Shown: one piece after another, positions 41,681 through 50,600 of the stretch
How the letters are laid out: every line of letters begins with the position of its first letter
Numbering within the stretch: the stretch's first letter is position 1
Origin: Undaria pinnatifida
Lineage: Eukaryota > Sar > Phaeophyceae > Laminariales > Alariaceae
DNA: 64,000 nt
Reading direction: 5' to 3'
Assembly: GCA_012845835.1 (NCBI GenBank)
Contig: JABAKD010000005.1
Location: forward strand, 1,399,075 to 1,463,074
Notes under the pieces: model-generated
What the model saw: the letters and a program-made list of their open reading frames with translations, nothing else
What the model was told of the DNA's origin: nothing
Databases searched by the model: none
Made by a program: the position numbers and the translations under genes

Positions 41681-44600
41681 CTGAGAAAAAATGGGCAAAC
41701 GTGTGATCTTGTTGTCGTTGTCGTTTACTCCGAAGTAGATTCTTGAGACACGGCAGGGGAAAATCTGGACGAAAAGTACGTTATTAGCGGGTCTCCGAAC
41801 CCCCAAACGCTACGGCGGGTATTGTACAGTGCTGCAGGACAGTACTTATGTTCGCCCTCGTATCATATCCGCTCTCTCGAAAGGTGAAGTGGAACCTGCA
41901 CAGACGTCACGCCCCCTCCCTCCCGGCCGCGATTAGCACTGCCTCCAAACACGCCTGCGAAGGTGTGTGCCACCTGCTACACCTTGTACACGTCATCGCT
42001 GCTTAGCCTTGTTTCGATTACGATATTATTGTTTGCATTTACTTGGGGCATAATTGGGCCTTTTGAAACAGCACAAAAAATGTAGCATCCTTTTTTGTTG
42101 AATACGTTTTGTTTTGCGTCAATTCTGTTTATTCTTAGGAACACCTTAACAGACAAAACTGAGCTAAATTCAACTAAAAAGCACGTACGGCATAAAAAAA
42201 CTAAAAACACACCTACGTCCTAAAAGTATAGAAAACTTATCACCGTTTAGGCCGAAAGGAGAAACATGAGTCACCTGGATTCCCATGACCTCAGCGGCTG
42301 TGTCGATAGCAAAATCGTACAGCAGACATGAGTCACTCAAGGATGCTCCGGAGCCACCAGTGATGCCCACATCGAAGAACACTTCGGGATAGTCAATGAT
42401 GGCCTGGCAGACGGTTTCAACAAAGGGAGAACAAGGCCAGCAGGCGAATCAGTCGCCACTCACCAATTGGATGCTTGGTACGATACCAATAAGCTATCAT
42501 GTTTAAACAATTTCAGTGGTCTTGCTACCATACGAATACAGGAACTGACTGGGAGTGGAGCAGTAAACTATTTAAAACATGTAACACTGCAGTCCATTAT
42601 AATACTTTTTGTGTTCCAGAAGTGGATGAAAGTATGCCCCGAATCAAGCACCGATGCCCACGTCGGAGAAAACACCAAGGCCTGGTAAACAATGGCCTCG
42701 CCGAAGGTCATCAAGGGGAAGATATTAAGGAAATCTGGCGGGTCATTCAAAACTCAACAACAGGATACATTAGCAATAAGCGAGCAATGCACATCATACC
42801 AGGAACACCCGATACCATAATTATTACGTTATTAAGTGAAACATCCAGCGATACCAGTATTATGGTGTAAGAACCAGCTTTCGCTTAACGTGGGAGAGGG
42901 TGGTCGACGTAAATTAATTCGCGCTGGTTAAACCCATAAATCTACTCCCACGATGAAGGAAGAACGCATACATACACGCAGCATAAGTCTCAGATCGGAT
43001 CACTCATAGATGTCTTAAGCCGTTGCCAAGTAGGCCCGCTCGTCCAAGCTGTCCCCGGTGAGGACGTGGATTAGATGCCTGTCGTCCACACTTGAGGCAA
43101 GGCGTGGACAGCCTGCTGATGGCTTATGCTCTCTTGGATTGTAGGACTGTGAATGTCTCTTTAAAACCACAGCCATGCACGGTAAGGGACGCACTCTTGC
43201 TCTACCGTGTGGCATGATGCGCAGCTGCTGATGAAACACGCCTCTTTGCGGTTTTGGGACGCGCGGGTCAATGCTCTCAAGATTACCGGCCATTCATGGC
43301 AGTGATTTCACCCCCAACTTACCGTAGCATGCTGTGTAACTGCCGATGAAAATTATGCTTTGCGTGTAGGGATGCGAGGGCGTCTAGAAGATTTTTACAC
43401 GACAACGACTACCCCCTCCCCTCCTCCCTGGATAAGGCATGCACCATCGACATAACTCCCGGCGGTGAGGCTGCAGATGTCTGTATGGTTAGCATTTGAG
43501 GGGTAGCGCCGACTAACAGCTGATGAAAGATGCTGACCGATAGCTCAAACGTTTTCTTTGCAGGAAAGCATTGAACGGTAGCACAGCAGTTGCGTTATAC
43601 CTTTATCAATCGCACATTCTCCAACCCGGCCCCTGGGGTATCTATCCTATAAATATGCCGCTGTCAGTTGCCAGATAGGCTGGGGTTCCAACCTCACCGC
43701 GGTGTGGCTGTACTTGTCTATGTTCCACACATTTGCGGGTGGTGTCGACCAACGCCTGATGAGTCATATCCTCTTTTGTATTGCAGGGATGAGAAGGTAT
43801 ATTGTCTCAAGCGAGGCTAGTTGAACACGAAAAAATAATACCCCCTCCCGCTCGGATAAACTGCCTCCGCTATCTCCTAAACTCACCGCGGTGAGGTTGT
43901 AGAAGTCGATGGCCCGCACTTGGGGGTAGGCGTCGACCAACTCCTGATGAAAGATGTTCCCTGCGATGGCCACCTGATCCAATAAATCACCCAGTCCGCT
44001 CTCCGCGGCACCCTGCAAAAATGGTATCACGGTGCAAGCAACGGAAGCATGGAAACACGCGTTGCGCTGAGGCATTTACGCTAGGGGGAGGCACGCCCAC
44101 GTTTGCTGAGGGGGACACATGCTGATAATAGTACCAATAGCGCGCTATTCATACACAAGCTTGGGTAGTGTGCGCAGTCCTTCATGGCTATCCGCTAGGG
44201 CAAAAACAGTGCCATCGGGGTAGACCAACACCGACGTGAACTCTCTAGCGATACACCGTGATACACACTCCACTCACGGGAAAGCCTTTGGGCGATGCCG
44301 AATTGGCGAGTAGGATCCTGCCCGTCACTCCGCGTGCAAGTAGCCTTTCGATCCCCTCCTGCCAAGCGGCGACGACTTCCTGCACCATAGAACACGGGTA
44401 TTCGGGGGATATGTAGCGTAAGCGGGCAGTGAGGGACACATGCCACTAGTAGTGCGATGATACAAGTGCACTCGATCGTTCTGAAGACCCTTTGTTAATC
44501 GTTCATTCAAAGAAACGCTACCACCAACGGTATGGGTGGCGGGACATCCCTCTATAGTGCGGTAGGGGTTGAACGCACTTTTTGGGCCCAACGTTTGTGA

Positions 44601-47600
44601 GCAGTTGAGCTCCTCAAGCGTGGAGCTAAGGGTTGGCATGTAAAAATTACGCGTAGGTTATGTTTAATAGGACCAGCGCGGAGAAATGCGGGTCGAGCTT
44701 CATGAACGAGTTATTTTCTTCGAAGTCTTGGCGCGAAATATCGGAATATTTTACGTTACGAGCTCAGAATGCAACCCAAGCGTGGGATGACCCAGAGATT
44801 TTGGGGCAGCAGTATATGGCGAAGCCAGTTTCCAATTTCGTCGGAATTCCTTCCATTTTTTGGTTGTGTAGGGACACTGGTTGTGCTGGATGTAGATGGC
44901 TGGAAATGGAAATGTCAGTTTATTAATGTGAAGGGTACAACCATTCTGTATGATCGGAGAGTCGATGCTTGAATTCAAGATGTAGATGAATGGATGAGAG
45001 GATGGATGAATGGATGGATAGATGGATATGTGGATGGGTGGATGAATGGATGGATGATTGGATGAATGGACCAATGGATGAATTGATGAATGATGACTAA
45101 ACGACTGAAACGAACGAACGAACGAGCGAACGAACGAGCGAACGAACGAACGAAGAAACGAATGCATCTACATAACTGCATGAATGAACGAATGGACGAG
45201 CGAAATAGTCAAGGGAAATATGAATGAAGAATACATGAATGAGTTTGTCAACGATCAACCCTCACCCTGATCATGGGCTCGAAAGTAAGCGACGGGACCC
45301 CATCCACAATTTCGAAGACGTTTTCGAATGCAACCGGGTCGACGTATCCATCTCCCCCAAGCCCGTACCGGTTCAACGCGGCCAGCACCCTGCCCGGCTC
45401 GTTGTTACCTATCACGATGACGTGCGTGTAATCTGTCCACCACACAAGGCATATCCAGGACATGCAACGACGAGTGGGATATAGCGGGTGCTTGCAAAGA
45501 CGGGCGAGCACGGGTAGTCACTGACAAAAGCCCGTGAGCTCGCTGGACACCATGGTTAGCGAATAATCGGATGGCGGAGCAATGGCTAATTCACTGCCGT
45601 GCTACGTACGATAGATGTCGCACGTTTCCGGCTAAACATTTTCGTTATCGACGAGGCTCCTTAGCCAAAAATGGTTGAAAGCAAAAATTGGCATTAGTTT
45701 GTGTGTTGCATTACGTTTTTTTGTATACCCAGGCTGTAGGCCGTATACTTGTTTGGGCATCGGGTTGCGCATCCGTTTTTACCAAACCCGAGGTTTTAGA
45801 CGGGGTATTGGGCTTCTCATGCGCGCGGAGCCTCAAAAAAGGAAAGGGTTCAAGTGTGCCGTACCATGTGTCCGCTGTTGCCTTTGGCGCGTTTGTAGCG
45901 GCAAGGTCATTCCAAACAAAAAAAATGCGCAAACTTGGCTGGTGGTGTAGTTTTTTAAAGGTAAAACTAGCAAATATAAAACATTGTCTGAATTTCGGGA
46001 CTCCTTAGCCCTCCATCGCTGGAACGTCACTTTTTTTTTTTCATTTTTTTTGTTTTGATTCACACCTAGGCCCCCTGAGATTATTTATATCGGGTCGCAC
46101 TTTCATCTTTACCGAAACGACATCTTCAGGGTGGTACAGAGCTCGTCATCAAGTGATCAACGGCAGAGAAAAGATGTCGCACATCCACACCGCAGCTTGC
46201 GTCGGATGCCGCTAATGTTAGCCCAATATTAGAACATTTTGGGGAGCCCTACGTCTGGGCCATGGGGTTCTGTTCATCGGGTTTCCTTCTCAAATTTGTC
46301 CCAAAACAAGGTTTTGGGGGGAGACATAAGAGCTCCCGTTCGGGGAGGACCGATAGAAAGGCGAGTGCACCGTGTTATCAAGGCGATGCATTCACCCAGG
46401 ACAACAGGTTGTACAATGTCCTGTACTGTAGTGACGGTGTGTACCAGTCAATATTCCCGGCAGTTTAGCGGACACCGCCACTACTGTTGTTGTACAATAT
46501 ATTTTTCACTACAGCGGGTGCGCCCCGATTTGAGAGCTTCCAGGATCAAAGCATTCGGGACTTAAGACGGGTCAAATCGGCATCTATGTCCCGCCTAATA
46601 CCAAAAACTACGTATTTTCCATTACAGATGAGATCAAGGTGTATTTAAGAGCGCTTGTTTTGGCTTGTCTTGTCACGAGGCGCTCTTGAATTGGGATGCC
46701 CACTGACCCGCTGCAATGAGAATCGCGGGTTGCAGTCGTGCCCAGTGAATTCGCTGTCACCATTCAGGCAATAGGCACCTAGCAACGCGATATAGGGGAT
46801 ACGCCCACCGTACTGCTCTAAAGGTAGCTCACCGAGGGTTTCGTCCGTGTGGTCGAGGACATCGCTGATGTACCGAGTGATTTGATCGCTCAAAAACTGC
46901 GGAGAGATATGGTGGCAAGCGGCAAGCGTCAACACGGGGGGGGGGGGAGGGGGGGGAGGGTCACAAAGAGAGGCGTAAACGGTAGTTATGGTTTCATCCG
47001 GGCTATCGAGCGCATCGCGGAAATACCGAGGGATTTAGTTACAAATCATCACTTTTGCGAAATAAGAATATGCCGAATCCGACGGTTTGGGTTCTCTTTG
47101 AGGTCCACTTACATAGACCAAAAACGAGAGATTTTTCGATAGGACATCCGCTGTCCAGGAAACGCCTGCAGCAAGTACGAGCACTAGAACGCGATGCGTG
47201 TGGTCGTGCAGCTTCCACCTTCGCACTTTGAGCACACCCCCTTGCCGGCGTTCCGGGCTGCTCCGTGTGACCGATTCTGGAATCGCCATTTTGTTTCCGT
47301 CTTTTTGATCCCTCTAAATTCCAAAAAAAAGGGGCTAAATAGTGCCCGTCATTCAATAAACCTTTTGACCAAAAAGCGCTACCTCTCTAGATATCGTTGC
47401 ACGGGTGTATGGGTGTATGGGGTGAGGCCGCGTGATACAATAGAGGAACGCCCCTTTCTTTCTGAGGCTCTTCGATTTGCGAGCGCTAAAGAGCTCTCCC
47501 AAAAACTGATCTCGCGAATCACTAAACCGCTACAGGATGACAACTCCCATATGGCCGAAGTCTACAACGATAATCATGCATTAAAAATGGCCTACGAGTA

Positions 47601-50600
47601 TTATTTATTTTTTTTCCGACGATTTTGGGATAAGGAGCCCCGTCATTCACAAAACATTTCACACCAAAACTGCCACTACCTCCATCGTAGCAAGCGCCAG
47701 GCCGAGGGTAACACCACCCTCGTTTTTATTTCCGAGATGAGGTCACCCGCGCGACCGGCGATTTGCCTCACTCAACACCTGAGTGCAGACAACATACCAT
47801 TTCTTCGCGCAGCGCGACAAGCATTCACACCACGCGGTGGAATTGGCAAAACCGAAAAGCGCAAAAAAGAGGCCCGAAAAGTGCCCAGACCCCCCTGCAC
47901 TACGTTTAGTGAATGAACGCCTCACATAGTGGCAATATCGTACGGCACCCACGAGGCCGTTGCTTAGTGATACCCATTACTGTTTTTGGAGCGGCCACAT
48001 CAGAAAACAAACTAACTCATTTTCGCTGTGATCCTCAATCAGGGACCGCTGCTACGGTGGGGGGGTACCCCCTTTCGGGCACTCTTGGTTTCGGTCGCTC
48101 GGTGTCGCTCGCGCGAGTGACCCCCCTGTTCATTGCGGCTTTCGTGCTCTTTTGACCAAGGCTACGTTAGGGGGGGTACCCCCATTTTCACTGGTGCGTT
48201 TAAAAATGGTTTAAACACTTGTTTTGGCGCAGCTTAGATCACCTTTGCATTGCGGATTGATTTCGTCAATGTAAAACTTGAAAAAAACGCAAGATCCCAT
48301 AGGAACGAAGGGGTTACTCGCACGAGTGACCCCTAGCCACTGAAACAAGAGGCCCAAAAGGGGACCCCCCTACCGTAGCCTGGGTCTTTTTTAAAATTCT
48401 CGATAGTTATACGAAAAGGGATGGTTACGTAGCTACGCTACACCAAAAACATCACCGAGCGTGTTTTCATCAGAGGTACAGAGTCACTGGCGAGAGTATG
48501 ATAGGATGATGGTGTGATAGCATGATAGCATGTTAGCATGATATCATGATAGCATGATAGTACGATAGCATGATATGATATGATATGATATGATGTGATA
48601 TGATATGATATGATATGATATGGTATGATATGATATGATACGATATGATAGTATCATAGCTCAGGCCCAGTGGTGAAAGTTGGGGGTAGCTGCCTACCGT
48701 TGGTCCAATATAGTACTAGGCATAAGGTGCTGAAGTCCGTCTTACGAGCGGTTCTTGGAAGGATGCAGTTCACCCCTCATGCGACTCGCCGAACACCTCA
48801 CGGTGCTTCGCGCTTGGTGCAAGAAATGTCTGCCTAGTTGGTGAAACCCGACGTGCTCCGTCCCGGCATAGCAGGGATGCGAGGGTCTATGGTCATACGA
48901 CCACGGCCACTCCAAAACTGAGTACACCCCCCCCACCCCCTCCTACGTTTTTTCGGGGAGGGCGTACTCAGATTGTGCAAGGCCGTAGACGTGAGACCAT
49001 ATTGAGTAGCCCCCAACGTGTTTAGCCCTGTAGGCCTGTAGGTGTAATGAGTCGTCGTACACTAGGGGTGCATCGGATTCTATGCTAGCATGAGGGGTCA
49101 ACATCACCATCGTCATCATCATCACCACCCCAAAACAATGACTTCGAAGACAGCATTCGCTCGGGCAACCCGACCAGCTTTTCTGTGCGCGCTAGTCCGA
49201 TGAATGCTAATAATATACCATACTAATGCTAGGAGAACGTTGACCAAGGCTACGGTAGGGGGGGTACCCCCATTTTCACTGGTGTGTTTGAGCCACTCGC
49301 ACGAGTAGCTCTGTACCCTAAGGATGAAGATGGTTTAGGTACTTGGTTCGGCGCAGCTTAGATCACCTTAAACATTGCGGATTGATTTCGTCAATGTGAA
49401 ACATAAAGAATACGTAAGATCGCATAGGAACAAAGGGGTTACTCGCGCGAGTGACCCCTAGCCACTGAAATAAAAGGCCCAAAAGGGGACCCCCCTACCG
49501 TAGCCTGGGTCCGTTGTCACACACTGACCCGAATGTATACACACTTGAGGAGAGCACAACCGATAACAGGAACATACCAGTTAAACTACCTACCAGGGTA
49601 ACAGGGTAACAGGGTAGCAGGGTAACAATACTTGACAACCAACAGGGTAACAACGTAACAAACGTCACAGACGTCAGAAACGTTTGGCCCAAAAAATACG
49701 AAAAAAAGCCCCACCGTGGCATGACTCTAAGCGAAAATGATGCCCCTGGCGTGTGTTATCTCACCCCGGTGGGTAATTTCTCTCCTTCCCCGGTGTACCC
49801 CCCGCAAGTGTCGAGGTCGCGAAATGTCTCCGATGCCGAGGCTGAGCTCGTCGCGAAGTTGTACTCCTGTGCACCGTGATATCATCAGGCGGAACAGAAC
49901 GACAACATCAGACATGGCACTACAGTCATCTATAGTGCCGGTTGCCCGCTATAGTGCCTGTGAAACCTCCTGAAACAGAGTAGAGTATGTGTACGTTCAG
50001 TACTGCGGGTTGCCGCTATAATAATGATTGCCGGCATAGTGCCGGTCTTTAAGGCTGGCATATATCGGCACTATGGAGAGATCACTGCCACACAAGAACA
50101 TCAGACACGACGCCACCCCAGAAGGACAGATGAGCAGAGTGAGTAGTATATGTACGCTCAGTACTGCCGGTTGCCGCTACAGTGCCGATTGCCGGTATAG
50201 TGCCGGTCTTTAAGGCTGGCATATGTCGGCACTATGGAGGGATCACCGCCACACAAGGACATCAGACACGACGCCAACCCGTAAGGAGTCAAGGACGGCA
50301 CAACAACATTAGACACGGCCAGCCATGTGGACTGAAGATCCAAACCGGGTTAAACAAGTTGGAGTTGTCGATGATATATGCTTGTCGCGAAGTGGTACCG
50401 CTGTCCACGACAACAATACAACGTAATACACGAAGGACACAGCAACATTATTCGCCACGCCTTAGCGCCACTAGACGCGATCGGCACACAACACGGCAGA
50501 CAAGGTACTGCCCGACTACCAGGCACGGCCCTTATGACAACAGCACCGGCGAGGGAGGGAAGGTCTGGCATGATGGACACATTGGACTAGCACTCTGGGA

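Larger units (their letters stand above)
48048..48717 (+). repeat. Host repeat of MITE-2, interrupted twice (copy 2)
   Basis: Collinear with 35565-35881: CTGCTACGGTGGGGGGG, GTGTCGCTCGCGCGAGTGACC, then MITE-2, then AAATTCTCGATAGTTATACG, GAGTCACTGGCGAGAG, then a TGATA array, then GCTCAGGCCCAGTGGTGAAA and TTGGGGGTAGC. The 35565 copy shows the uninterrupted form. Confidence 0.82.

Noticed and set aside
47194-47916. 240-codon plus-strand open frame
   Set aside because: It passes through two non-coding family B element ends, has no recognised domain, and changes composition abruptly. Not called as a gene.
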